Positions 40,654 through 50,974 of a stretch of DNA of 64,000 nt are shown piece by piece. Numbering within the stretch: the first letter of the stretch is position 1; the number at the start of each line of letters is the position of its first letter. A program made the translations under genes and the position numbers. The notes under the pieces are model-generated. The model ran no database searches and was not told where the DNA came from. It saw only the letters and a list, made by a program, of their open reading frames with translations. The DNA comes from Closterium sp. Naga37s-1 (Eukaryota > Streptophyta > Zygnematophyceae > Desmidiales > Closteriaceae): the NCBI GenBank assembly GCA_947471745.1, contig CANJKZ010000092.1, positions 2,852,001 to 2,916,000 on the forward strand. Reading direction: 5' to 3'.

Positions 40654-43600
40654 ATGTATGGACCTGAGGAAAGGGGTGGCAGAGGTGCTGGTGGCAGTGG
40701 AGAAGCTCAAGCTCAAGGCCAACCCCGTGATTCAGCCATGGCGCCCATGCAACCAAGTCTTGGCCCACCTAGGGATGAGCCTAGGGTGTTTGGGCTTGAC
40801 AAGTTCAACGGTGACAACTTTGCTGAATGGTCCTTCAAGATGGAGAACATCTTTGACCACTATGACCTGCTGGAGGTGATGGAAGGAACGGAGAAGCGCC
40901 CCGAGAACGACCCGGAGAAGAGCCCGTGGGTGCGGAAGAGCGCACAAGGCTATCTCTTACTTGGGCAAGCGTTGGGGAGCAGTCAGATCCGTCACATCAA
41001 GCCATTCCAGCGTGAACCAGAGAAAGGACCAAAGGCATGGGCTGCTCTCAAGGGTGTACATGCTCCTGCAACAGCGGCGGTAGCGGTGGTGTTGGAACGG
41101 CAAATGGCGGCACTACGAATTGAAGAAGACGAAGCGGTTGAAGAAGGGGTGCAGAAATTCTTCGACTTGTTGACGCGGCTTGAGGGAGCTGATTTGAACT
41201 ACAGTGAGCTCCAAAAGAAGACCAAGTTGCTGGCCTTACTCCCAGAGTCATGGTCCTCGCTCATCATCAACCTTAATCGCGACTTGCCCCGCCTCTCGCT
41301 TGAAGACGTGAAGCGAGCTATCCTTCAAGAGGATTTCCGCCGCCGTGAGTTGGCGAGTGCGGATGGCGCTGGGGCAGCGAGCATCGGCCGTGGATATGGT
41401 CGAGGAAGAGGCAGAGGACGAGGGGGAGGAAGGTTTGGTGGCAGCAACTTCGGTCGCGGCCGATTCGACGGCGAGTGTCACTATTGCCACAAGAGCGGAC
41501 ACATGTGGCGCGACTGCTACAAACTCCCTGATGGTTGGACCCCTGCTCAAGGCCAAGAGGGTAGAGGAGCAGGAGGAGGGAGAGGACGAGGCCGTGGAGG
41601 CCGTGGCGGTCGCGGTGGCGGAGCTGCAAACATGAAGAGCGGAGACAACGACAAGGACCCGAGCGATGATCGATACCCGGGTCTATTCTACTTCGTGTCG
41701 ACGCAAGTACCGGCTGGTCCAGAGAAGGATGAAGGCTTTGAGGAGCCAGCAGCTGTGGGGAAGGTGACCCTACACCCCCTGGACTATTGGGTGATTGATA
41801 GTGGCGCTACCTATAGCATGACACCTCGCCCGGACTTGCTCACCGAACTCGAGCCGTCACCGGTGAAGCATGTCACATCGGCTTTGGGGCAGCGAGCAGA
41901 GGTGAAAGGCATGGGCAAGGCCATGTTCAAGGGTGCTGATGGGAAGATGGTGGGCCTCAAGAACGTGCTTTGGGTGCCCAGCCTTGCTGCAAACCTGATT
42001 TCCGTGCGGCGGTTGGCAAAGGCCGGCATGGACACGAACTCGAAGGGAGCCAAGACCTACACCGCAAGGCTTGGCGATCGAATTCTTTGGGACCTTCATG
42101 AGGACAGGGATGTCTACAACGAGATGTGGCAGATCCCAGTGGTCCCTATGCCTAAGGAGAGGCAAGTGGCAGCAAGCATCAGCACCAAGGATGGAGCGGT
42201 CGGTAGCGACGATGGCGCGAACGGTCGCGCTAAGGAGAATGAGCTCAAGAAGAGCAAACCTGGAGGGACCAGCAAGTTCAGTGAACCTAAGGAGAGTGGT
42301 GCAGCAACCAAGGAGCAGCAAAAGGGTGAGGAGAACCCAGAGGCAGCAGCGGAGGAGGACTACGGAGAGAGTATGTGGGGCGCTATTGCGAGCGCGGCAT
42401 TCTCCAATCCAACTTCGGCTACGGGGGAGTGTGATTGGCTCACCTTGCATCGGCGCATGGGGCATGTGGCCCTGCCCATCTTGCAGCAGCTAGTGAAGAA
42501 TGAGATGGTTGCTGGCATACGTGTGAAGGGGGAGCCCGATGAGGTGCTTGGCTGCCCGACGTGCATTCAAGCCAAGTTCACCCGGTTTCCGTTCCCTAGT
42601 TCGGAGGCAACGGCAAAGGCACCGCTTGATGAGGTGGTGATGGACGTGGTGGGCCCCCTGAAGCTTGGAGCTGCTGGAGCTGAGTATTTTCTCACCATTG
42701 TCGACGTCTACACCCGCATGACTTGGGTGTACGTGCTGGCCAAGAAGAGCGACGTGGCTGAAACGTTGAAGACGGATTGGTTCCCGATGGTGGAGCGGCA
42801 ACAAGACCGTCTAGTCAAGTCAATCCGCACCGATCGAGGGGGAGAGTTCCTGAGCAAGGAGTTTGGGTTGTGGCTGAAGAAGAATGGTATTCGGCACTCC
42901 CTCACCATGCCATACTCCCCTGCAATGAACGGCATCGCCGAGCGAGCGAACCGCACAATCACGGAGGCGGCACGCGGGTTGCTCATTGAAGCCGGGCTAC
43001 CCGACTATTTCTGGCCTGATGCGGTGCGGAGCGCGTGTGTGGCCAAGAACAGAGCCTTGACTCATGTGGGAGCAGACAAATGGGTGCCCTATGTGGAGTG
43101 GCTAGGAAGGAAGCCAAAGGTGGATATGCTTCGGGTGTTCGGGTGCATGTGCATGGCGCTCATGCCTAAGCATCTTCGGCACAACAAGCTTGGTGCCAAG
43201 GCGGTGTGGGCCGTGCACTTGGGCATGGCTCAAAACAGCAAGGGATGGCTTCTTTGGGACCCATTCACCAAGAAGTTCTTGGTGAGCAGGGACTGCAAGT
43301 TCATGGAGAACTTCATGTACAAGGATTGGAAGGCGGAGAATGAGGCGAAGATAGGCGTGCGGTTTGGGGAGGTGAAGAGTTCCGGTTTGGAGCATGTGGA
43401 GCTGCCTTTGGAGCTGAGCAGCGGCAGCACAACCACAAGGCAATCCTCCCTTGTGAATGGGGGAGAGGAGGCCAATGATGCAGAGGAAGAAGAGGAGGAG
43501 GTGCAGCAAGTGAGCGAGCGTGCACCGTCACTCCCTTCCCGTACTACGAGTGCTCCACGGATTCGAGCCACACCGCAGCAACGCCAAGGCCTTCAATTCC

Positions 43601-45369
43601 CTGCAGCTGAGGAGGAAGGAAGGGGGAAGAGGAGAGTTCAACCCCCTAATAGGCTGACCTATGATGCGCCGGGAAAGCAGGGCAAGACAGCCCTGGCCGG
43701 AGCGGCAATGATGGTCGGAGACGACGAGGAGAGTGACTACGAGGAGTGTGCCTTCGCGTTCTTCTCTCCGGTGGAGATGCCGGGAGAACCAGCAACTCTC
43801 AAGGAGGCTTTGGAGAGTAGTGATGCTGAGGCGTGGAAGAAGGCCATGGAGAGTGAGCTGAAGAGCATCGAGGAGAATGACACGTTTGAATTGGTGGAGC
43901 TACCGGAGGGGCGTACGGCGATAACGTCCAAGTGGCTCTTCAAAATCAAGTCGGATGCCGACGGCAAGATCGAGCGCTACAAGTCTAGGCTTGTAGCCAA
44001 GGGGTACCAGCAGAAGGAGAAGGTGGACTTCAAGGAGCTGTTTGCCCCTGTGGTGAAGCCGACGACGCTGCGAACCCTATTCACGGGAGCCGCCATCAAA
44101 GGATGGGTAGTAAAGCAAATGGACATCGTAACGGCATTCCTTAACGGCATCCTTGAGGAGGAGATTTTTATGGCGCAGCCAGAGGGGTTTGATGATGGTA
44201 GTGGCAGAGTGTGGAAGCTGAAGAAGGCCCTCTATGGGCTGAAGCAGGCCCCTAGGCAAAGGTACATGAAGCTGCGCGAAGTGTTGGAGGGGATCGGCTT
44301 CACTCCCTCAACGGCCGATCACTCCTTGTTCATGCTTGGCGAGGGGGAGCAGAGGAGTTTCATGGTGGTTTATGTGGATGACATCCTCATTTTCTCACCC
44401 TCTTCTGACCTTGTGAAGGAGGTGATGCTGAAGCTTCAAGACAAGTTCAAGTGCAAGGCCCTTGGTGACGTGAGCTTCTACCTTGGGCTCCACATCGAAC
44501 GAGATGTGGAGAAGCGGTGCATGCGGGTGCATCAACGAAAGTACCTGGAGGCATTGGCTGCCAACTTTGGGCAGAGTGAAGGCCATGTGGCTACACCCTT
44601 TCCCTCTGGGTTCAAGTGTGTGAAGGGACCAGAGGAGGAGAGCGTTGGTGAAGAGGAGAGGCGCCGATTTCACTCGTTGGTGGGCAGCCTCATGTATGCG
44701 GCGGTAAACACCCGACCGGACGTCGCGTTTGCTACCGGGCAGCTGGCTAGGGTTGTGCAATGCCCTAATGAGGAGCAGGTAGCAGCTGGAATGAGGGTGG
44801 CCAAGTATCTTGGCCAAACACCGACCGTTGGGCTGCAATACTCGGCGGCGGCACAAAGGCGCCAAAAGGGCGCGGATGGTGTTGAACCCGGGCGTTTGTT
44901 CCTCACCGCCTACTCGGATGCTTCATATGCATCAGAACCAGAGGACATGACAAGTGTGGGAGGCTTCATATGCTGTGTTGGTGGAGGCCCAACTGCTTGG
45001 GAGAGCAAGAAGCAGGTTGACCAAGCTTTGAGCTCGGTGGAGTCCGAGTACATGGCACTCTTCCGTGCCGTACGGGAGATTGTGTGGCAGCGGCGTTTGT
45101 TGGCTGAATTGGGGGAGGAGCAGCAAGGACCTACCCCACTGTACTGTGACAGCCAGGGTGCCATTGCTCTTGCTAAGAACCCTGTGTTGCATGGACTCAC
45201 GAAGCACATGAGGGTGAAGTGGCATTGGACGAGGAGCATGGTAACCGCGGGTGAAGTTGAGTTGCGCTACGTGAAGACCACGGGGCAGCCGGCTGACATG
45301 ATGACCAAGAGGCTGGTGGAGCAGCAGCATTGGAAATGTTGCAAGCTGGCTGGGATGGCTCTGAACTGA
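40654..45369 (+). CDS. Copia-K gag-pol polyprotein
   Basis: 1571-residue copia polyprotein. I chose the ATG at 40654 because the upstream in-frame codons are LTR and primer site. Order: gag with FNGDNFAEWSFKMENI; Arg/Gly-rich stretch; zinc knuckle CHYCHKSGHMWRDC (about 275); protease VIDSGATYSM (about 382); integrase zinc site HRRMGH and CPTC; core MDVVGPL, RTDRGGEF and NGIAERANRT; acidic linker; RT with KQMDIVTAFLNGILEEEIFM and YVDDILIF (about 1240); RNase H with TAYSDASYAS, VESEYMAL, YCDSQGAIALAKN and PADMMTKRL. All catalytic residues are present and there is no break. Domain style is closer to copia-C than to copia-1. Confidence 0.96.
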   Translation: MYGPEERGGRGAGGSGEAQAQGQPRDSAMAPMQPSLGPPRDEPRVFGLDKFNGDNFAEWSFKMENIFDHYDLLEVMEGTEKRPENDPEKSPWVRKSAQGYLLLGQALGSSQIRHIKPFQREPEKGPKAWAALKGVHAPATAAVAVVLERQMAALRIEEDEAVEEGVQKFFDLLTRLEGADLNYSELQKKTKLLALLPESWSSLIINLNRDLPRLSLEDVKRAILQEDFRRRELASADGAGAASIGRGYGRGRGRGRGGGRFGGSNFGRGRFDGECHYCHKSGHMWRDCYKLPDGWTPAQGQEGRGAGGGRGRGRGGRGGRGGGAANMKSGDNDKDPSDDRYPGLFYFVSTQVPAGPEKDEGFEEPAAVGKVTLHPLDYWVIDSGATYSMTPRPDLLTELEPSPVKHVTSALGQRAEVKGMGKAMFKGADGKMVGLKNVLWVPSLAANLISVRRLAKAGMDTNSKGAKTYTARLGDRILWDLHEDRDVYNEMWQIPVVPMPKERQVAASISTKDGAVGSDDGANGRAKENELKKSKPGGTSKFSEPKESGAATKEQQKGEENPEAAAEEDYGESMWGAIASAAFSNPTSATGECDWLTLHRRMGHVALPILQQLVKNEMVAGIRVKGEPDEVLGCPTCIQAKFTRFPFPSSEATAKAPLDEVVMDVVGPLKLGAAGAEYFLTIVDVYTRMTWVYVLAKKSDVAETLKTDWFPMVERQQDRLVKSIRTDRGGEFLSKEFGLWLKKNGIRHSLTMPYSPAMNGIAERANRTITEAARGLLIEAGLPDYFWPDAVRSACVAKNRALTHVGADKWVPYVEWLGRKPKVDMLRVFGCMCMALMPKHLRHNKLGAKAVWAVHLGMAQNSKGWLLWDPFTKKFLVSRDCKFMENFMYKDWKAENEAKIGVRFGEVKSSGLEHVELPLELSSGSTTTRQSSLVNGGEEANDAEEEEEEVQQVSERAPSLPSRTTSAPRIRATPQQRQGLQFPAAEEEGRGKRRVQPPNRLTYDAPGKQGKTALAGAAMMVGDDEESDYEECAFAFFSPVEMPGEPATLKEALESSDAEAWKKAMESELKSIEENDTFELVELPEGRTAITSKWLFKIKSDADGKIERYKSRLVAKGYQQKEKVDFKELFAPVVKPTTLRTLFTGAAIKGWVVKQMDIVTAFLNGILEEEIFMAQPEGFDDGSGRVWKLKKALYGLKQAPRQRYMKLREVLEGIGFTPSTADHSLFMLGEGEQRSFMVVYVDDILIFSPSSDLVKEVMLKLQDKFKCKALGDVSFYLGLHIERDVEKRCMRVHQRKYLEALAANFGQSEGHVATPFPSGFKCVKGPEEESVGEEERRRFHSLVGSLMYAAVNTRPDVAFATGQLARVVQCPNEEQVAAGMRVAKYLGQTPTVGLQYSAAAQRRQKGADGVEPGRLFLTAYSDASYASEPEDMTSVGGFICCVGGGPTAWESKKQVDQALSSVESEYMALFRAVREIVWQRRLLAELGEEQQGPTPLYCDSQGAIALAKNPVLHGLTKHMRVKWHWTRSMVTAGEVELRYVKTTGQPADMMTKRLVEQQHWKCCKLAGMALN

Positions 45370-45400
45370 GAGAGCAACATATCCTAAGGCCAACAATCCG

Positions 45401-45410
45401 AGGGGGAGTT
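45401..45410 (+). promoter_or_regulatory. Polypurine tract of copia-K
   Basis: AGGGGGAGTT immediately before the 3' LTR; expected primer for plus-strand DNA. Confidence 0.85.
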
Positions 45411-46230
45411 TGTTGGTGCAACCCTACGGTTTGCACTCGGCTTGTTGTCCGTGTGCGTGAATGTGTGTGTGTATGGAATGGTATGAGGGCATGGGATAAT
45501 ATATATTTCATGCTTATAATTGTGTGTGAATGTTGAGTCATGATGTCGAGTGTGTGTGTCGAGTCAATAGCGAGTTATCGCTAGACGCGTGTTATGCGGT
45601 CGTTTGTGTCTCGCGCGCGGTTTCTATTTTGTCGTGCGCGGTTTCTATTTTGTCCTGTGTCGAACGTTCGGCGTGTCGCAGGTGTGTGCAGCAGACCCAT
45701 CAAGAACTCAAGGATGAGTTTGTGATGAAGAGCCCGAGCCTTGGTGTCAAGCCTCAAGTGATTTCGAAGCTCGCCAAAAAGGGTACACCTCAAGATATTG
45801 AAGATAGTTACATTACTTTGTGTAGTGTAACATTTCACTTGGTGTAGGCCCTAGTGAAGGGTAGTTTCGAGACCCTTCGTGGTTGGGGACAGTGTGGCAC
45901 TGTTCCACATCACTGTACCTCGGCTCTTGGGGTTTGTAGGAGCTGGGAGTCATTCCCAACTCGTAACTCTTCCTATCTTGTGTTCTAAGACTATAGTGGC
46001 TGCCATAGTACCGTTCGTTCAAACCGACGCTGTGTCGTCAATTCTTTATCAAATCGTGCAATCTAAATTGCTAATTGTAGACGACGTGAAGACGCTCCAG
46101 ATCCAATTTGAATCAAGTCATTTGCAGCTGTGAGCAGAACGCTATCAACGTTTGAAGCCGCTGTGCAGAAATCCGTCTCTGCTCTCTATCTTTCGTTTTA
46201 GGCACATTCAAGCCTATTGTGACTATAACA
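45411..46230 (+). repeat. 3' LTR of copia-K
   Basis: 820 bp, near-identical to 39801-40620. Ends at 46230 before CCGAC. Confidence 0.95.
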
Positions 46231-46235
46231 CCGAC

Positions 46236-48240
46236 GAATATCACGGAACTACAGAGCTTTTTGGGGTTCGTCAATTACGTGCGTCGGTTCGTCCCTGACA
46301 TGGCACGGTTAACAGCGCCGCTGACGGACTTGTTACGGAAGAGGGTCACTTTTACGTGGGGGGAGAAAGAGCATGCTGCCTTCTCTGCCCTGAAAAATGT
46401 TCTCTGTTCACCGCCCGTACTGAGCATCGCCGACCCACACCGCCCATTCGAAGTAGTTACCGACGCAAGCGACATCGCCATCGGAGGCGTACTGCTACAG
46501 GACTTCGGCAACGGCCTACAGCCCATCGCATACGAGTCACGAAAACTGCATCCGCCCGAGAAAAATTACCCGATACACGACCGCGAAATGCTTGCGATCG
46601 TGCACGCGTTCAAAGTGTGGCGCTGTTACTTGACCGGCGTAGACATGACAGTACGGACAGACCATAAATCACTACATTACCTCCGCGCACAGCCACACCT
46701 CATTCCACGACAGATTCGCTGGCTCGATTTCCTCGAGTCAAACTTCCACTACACAGTCACCTATAAAAAGGGGGCGTCGAACATCGCCGACGCACTGACC
46801 CGCCCCACTGCCCAGATCCACGCAATACTACTCGCCCAGACGAGTCCACTACTGACAGGCCTATTTACCCATGGGTACCAAACGGATCCATTCTTCACAG
46901 GAGGAAGTTCGCAGCAGTTCGCAGCAGCAAAGGGAGTCAATTACGTAAAAGCCGAGACCGACCGCATCTGGGTACCAGGGTATACACTGCTATGGGAATT
47001 ATTGTTACAGGAGGCACACGACGGAGTTACCTCAGGGCATTTCGGGGTAGAAAAAACACGGCAGCAGCTGCAGCGGTATTATTACTGGCCCGAGATGTTG
47101 ACCAACGTTCAGCGACACGTGGCATCGTGTCCCACTTGCCAGCTCATGAAATCATCACGGAAGCAGCCGGTAGGACAGTTGCAGCCGATACCACCCCCAG
47201 AGCGTGCTTGGCAGCAGGTGACGATGGATTTCGTCACGGGGTTACCGGTCGGGGCAAGTGAGAACGACGCGATCCTAGTCGTCGTCGATCGACTGACGAA
47301 AATGGCACACTTCGCAGCCTGCAAGAAATCAATCACAGCCGAAGAAACAGCACGCCTCTTCATCTCCACCGTCGTTCGACTGCACGGGATACCAGCAGCG
47401 ATCATCAGCGACCGAGATACGAAATTCACCAGCAACTTCTGGCAGAACCTGTGGCAGCAGTTCGGCACACGACTACAATTCAGTTCTTCGTACCACCCCG
47501 AAACCGACGGACAGACAGAGAGGACAAATCAGACCATGGAACAACTCATTCGAGCCACGTGCGACGACCCAACCACCTGGGAACAGCAACTGCCACTCAT
47601 TGAGTTTGCGTACAATAACTCACCTTCCGCCACGACCCAACAGTCACCGTTTTACCTGAACTACGGACAAGACCCGACAGTACCCATGACCCCGAATCCC
47701 GACAACCCGGTGCCACGGGCACAACAGTTCGCCGAAGTTTTACAAGCAGCACGGACCCGGGCAGCAGACGTAGTTGAAAAGTCGAACATCATCGCTAAAC
47801 GCAACGTCGACCGCCACCGCCGACCTGTCACTTACCAGCCCAACGACCTAGTTTTACTGGACACCCAGAACCTCCGTCTGCCCATCACCCCAAAAATTCG
47901 CCCCCGATACTGTGGACCATTCCGCATCAGCCACATGATTACACCCGTCACCGCCCATCTCCTCCTCCCCGCTGACTGGTACGTCAGCCCATCCTTCCAC
48001 GTCAGCCTGCTTCGCCCCTACGTACTATCCACAAGCCAACTGCCACGCAATCACCCCGCCAGCATGACACGACCACCGACCGAGCCAATCATAACACCCG
48101 AGAAGATTCTGAGCCACCGAGTTCGTGACCCACGAGGAGCCCGAAGGATCGAATTCCTAATCCGCTGGAGAGACCGTACACCCACCGAAGACAACTGGGT
48201 TCCCCTGGACAGAATCGAAAACCACCCCGTCCTCACATAG
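46236..48240 (+). pseudogene. Gypsy-B pol, second part: RNase H, integrase, chromodomain
   Basis: Open from the copia-K junction to TAG at 48238-48240 and in frame with the RT part when copia-K plus one CCGAC (6435 bp) is discounted. RNase H: VVTDASDIAIGGVL, YPIHDREMLAIV and VRTDHKSLHYL. Integrase: HFGVEKT ... YYWPEM ... CPTCQLMK zinc site, VTMDFVTGLP, ISDRDTKFTSNFW and HPETDGQTERTNQ (all three acidic residues). The GPFRI/LPADWYVSPSFHVSLLRPY segment and a chromodomain follow (EKILSHRVRDPRG, FLIRWRDRTPTEDNWVP), which in this family targets insertion to marked chromatin. No lesion seen in this half; the element is disabled upstream. Confidence 0.92.
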
Positions 48241-48301
48241 TACATGCGCAGCCGAAATTTCCGGGATGTACACGCGCTTTGGTAAGGAGGGCCTCCTTAG
48301 A

Positions 48302-48326
48302 GGGGGGGGGGGGGGGGGGGGGGGGG
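48302..48326 (+). repeat. G25 run in the gypsy-B polypurine tract
   Basis: 25 consecutive G, 3 bases from the 3' LTR. Probably an expanded polypurine tract. The exact length is prone to sequencing error. Confidence 0.8.
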
Positions 48327-48329
48327 TAG

Positions 48330-48671
48330 TGTAAGGGAAATTCCCTTTCCTTACTTTGCGCCCCTGCTCAGCGCGTACACCACTGTAGCACCACAGTCAG
48401 CACCGTTACCACTCGCAACCCTCGCATCGACAATCCTCCCGCCAACTTCGCACGTCGCACCCCGACCTCACGGCTCGGCGGGTAACCCGCGCTCCGGGCC
48501 TCCGCCTCGACATTTTCCCAAACCTCAGTTCCAGGCCCGTCGTGCGTCACCCACAGTTCATTACCGTTACCACTGTAGTTTCGCTATATATTTTTCGCTC
48601 ATGCCTTCGCTCATTGTACTTTTGCTTCGATAGTGCAATTCTCGTTCGCTCACTCAATTGCACTCGTAACA
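48330..48671 (+). repeat. 3' LTR of gypsy-B
   Basis: 342 bp; about 11 differences from the 5' LTR. AAACC duplication follows. Confidence 0.94.
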
Positions 48672-49321
48672 AAACCAAAGTCCCCTGCTGATTCACGTCA
48701 TGAATTTCCGCGAGTTCTCATGAGGAATCATGGATACTCGTGTGAGAAACCGTTTTCTAGTTATAAAACGGATTTTACCGTTGACAAAACGGTATTTACC
48801 GTTTTGTACCTGCGTCGAAATGATCACGCTAAGCAGCGTGACTTTCGCGCGAAATCGGCTGTGTTCCAGGTCAGCGCGGGATACGGTTAGTCAACCAAAA
48901 TCTCGAAGCACCCTCGGTCAAGCAGAAAAAGCCGATCGCTGATGCGATCGTGCTTTGTCCTGCGCGTGACAGGGCAATAATTGCCATGTCTTGTTGCGAT
49001 CGTGCAACTGTGCACGGTCGCAACAGTTGCGACACACGTGCGAGCCCTGAGGGACCACACGCGTATGTCACAGGCTTGTCAATTCAAGGGCATATGCCCT
49101 TAATGCCCTGAACATTCCGGGCTAATTTTGCTCCAGCTCGACTGCCAAAAGTGCTAGATTCGCACTGCACTCGTGCCACTAAGTGCCTCGCTCGACCCTT
49201 CCCCGGATGCGTTAAGGGCCCAAACCAGGCCTTCCCCTGTCTCGAAGTTTTGGTTTCTGGTTGTAGGACCCACCCCCCCCCCTCAAATTCTGCCTGACCC
49301 CACCCCCCCTTTCTCCTTAGG

Positions 49322-49850
49322 TTGCACGAGAGGAGTGGATTTTTCCCTTAGCGTTTTCTAGCCAATCCTGTGTTTGTAAAGTGTCTAAGTCAGCTTGGAG
49401 CACCCGAATTTTCCCTTAGCGTCTAAGTGTCCCTCCCCCCCCCTTTTCCTCCTTACACGAGAGGAGTGGATTTTCCCTTAGCGTTTTCTAGCCAATCCTG
49501 TGTTTGTAAAGTGTCTAAGCCAGCTTGGAGCACCCGAATTTCCCCTTAGCGTCTGACGGTCCCCCCCCCCCCCCCCCCCCCCCCCCCTTTCTCCTTAGGT
49601 TGCACGAGAGGAGTGGATTTTTCCCTTGACGTTTTCTAGCCATCCTGTGTTAGTAAAGTGTCTAAGTCAGCTTGGAGCACCCGAATTTTCCCTTAGCGTC
49701 TCTAAGTGACCCCCCCCCCCCTTTCTCCTTAGGTTGCACGAGAGGAGTAGATTTTCCCTTAGCGTTTTCTACCCATCCCTTGTTTGTAAAGTGATGAAGT
49801 CAGCTTTGGAGTACCCAAATTTTCCCTTAGCGTCTAAGTGCAAACTCTTC
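49322..49850 (-). repeat. Four-copy minisatellite in LTR-Z
   Basis: Copies begin near 49322, 49453, 49600 and 49734 (about 115-147 bp each). Each has GAGAGGAGTGGATTTTCCCT, a GTAAAGTG segment, CAGCTTGGAGCACCCGAATT and a C run of 9-30 bases, which explains the unit-length variation. Confidence 0.88.
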
Positions 49851-50109
49851 ACAGGCCCGGATTTTAAGTTTTCACTTTGGGGTGCGCCCGTGACCGTTAA
49901 GGGCACCCAAACGCTCAGCTACACCAAAAACAGGGTCAGATGGGGAGGAGCTGGGGAGCGCAAGTATGGGTCCCAGGAACTTCGACAGGCCTGGTATGTC
50001 AGGACCCCACGCGCGGGTCCTGACTTTCGCGCACTTTTTGACCAGCGCGGAATTGGTCAAAGGGTCCGAGTCAAAGACTCGAGCCCAGCACCCCCCGATG
50101 CACTCGACA

Positions 50110-50270
50110 CTCGCCACTAGTGCTCATGAAAACTCGTGAGTCTTCATGAGCTTTCATGACGCCCGTGAAATTCATGAACGCTCATGGATGTTCATGAAAA
50201 TTAACGAACGAACATGAGTCGCCATGAAAATTCATGTCTTGTTATGATCTGTCATGACTTGTCATGTGCC
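50110..50270. repeat. CATG-rich inverted-repeat array in LTR-Z
   Basis: About a dozen CATGA/TCATG units within 160 bp, many forming short palindromes (for example TTCATGAA). Equivalent CTCAAATGAGGCTCACATGA-type arrays occur at 55690-55800 and, inverted, at 15440-15610. Confidence 0.75.
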
Positions 50271-50387
50271 CACAACAAAAACACATGAAACAAAATGCAA
50301 GAACGAATGCACATCGAACATATACAAAATGCGGGACTTCATTCAGGCGGCTGGTTGACGTGCAAAAAAAAATATTTGCACCCAACA

Positions 50388-50931
50388 GTGAGCTCGCATG
50401 AAGGCATTGGAGCTACATTGGAGCAACATGCGAGTCTCATGAGTGCACACATTTGAGTCAGCAGGGGCAACTGTTAGAAGTACAGTTTGAAGACAGATTT
50501 TAACAAGATGAGAATATAGCCAAATGCTCAATGAGTTGTGCAACCGTTTTCAAGTACAGCGTGGCAAAATCCTGTGAGCTGGTTAAACAGCTGTTTTGCT
50601 TGCCCTTGCCTGTGCGTAGAATCTATATAAATGTGTGCTTGTACTTGTCGAAATAAATCTAATGCATTCGCGTTTTTCAAGTTTGAATTCTACTACTTCG
50701 TATTGACGAAAGTAGAAATAATCATTGTGCTGCCGAATCTCTGCTCAACCAGTTTACTTGTTCTACAAGCATAAGCAAGGCATAACTACTCACTTGCATT
50801 TTTATTACACCCTTGGCTGGGAGGTGACAAGCTGTGATACTCGAAGGGCTGCAAGTGATGTTAAGTGTTGCTAAGTTTTTTTTTTTTGTTCCATTTTAAC
50901 GCTTCCGCATAACGTTATATCGGTAAACGCG
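50388..50931 (+). repeat. Copia-C 5' LTR (LTR-Z), second piece, with promoter-like motifs
   Basis: Continues 34634. Contains TATATAAAT (50624-50632) and AATAAA (50652-50657), a plausible TATA box and poly(A) signal. TATATAAATGTGTG is conserved in inverted copy Z2. Primer site TGGTATCAGAGC at 50932-50943. Confidence 0.82.
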
Positions 50932-50974
50932 TGGTATCAGAGCTGGTATTTAGTCGCTTTGGACGTATCCAACG

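Larger units (their letters stand above)
39801..46230 (+). mobile_element. Ty1/copia element copia-K, complete and apparently intact
   Basis: 6430 bp, two 820-bp LTRs (39801-40620, 45411-46230), perfect duplication CCGAC (39796-39800, 46231-46235). I see only two LTR mismatches (third base of GGT/GGTG near 39808, and C/T near 39994). One long open frame between them with all catalytic motifs, so this is the best candidate for an autonomous element here. It sits in gypsy-B pol. Confidence 0.97.
35094..48671 (+). mobile_element. Ty3/gypsy element B (chromodomain type), carrying two insertions
   Basis: 342-bp LTRs (35094-35435, 48330-48671) with a perfect duplication AAACC (35089-35093, 48672-48676). 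Order: primer site, gag, pol (protease, RT, RNase H, integrase, chromodomain), poly-G polypurine tract. Elements E (36337-37900) and copia-K (39801-46230) sit inside and, once discounted, leave gag open. LTRs differ at about 11 of 342 sites. Pol has its own frameshift and stop, so the copy is dead. Confidence 0.95.
48677..50387 (-). repeat. Inverted solo LTR-Z (Z2), piece 2
   Basis: Continuation of 34635-35093. On the minus strand it ends at the LTR start TGTTGGGTGCAAATA (50387). With piece 1 the LTR is about 2170 bp, longer than the copia-C LTR because of the minisatellite at 49322-49850. No gene. Confidence 0.85.
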
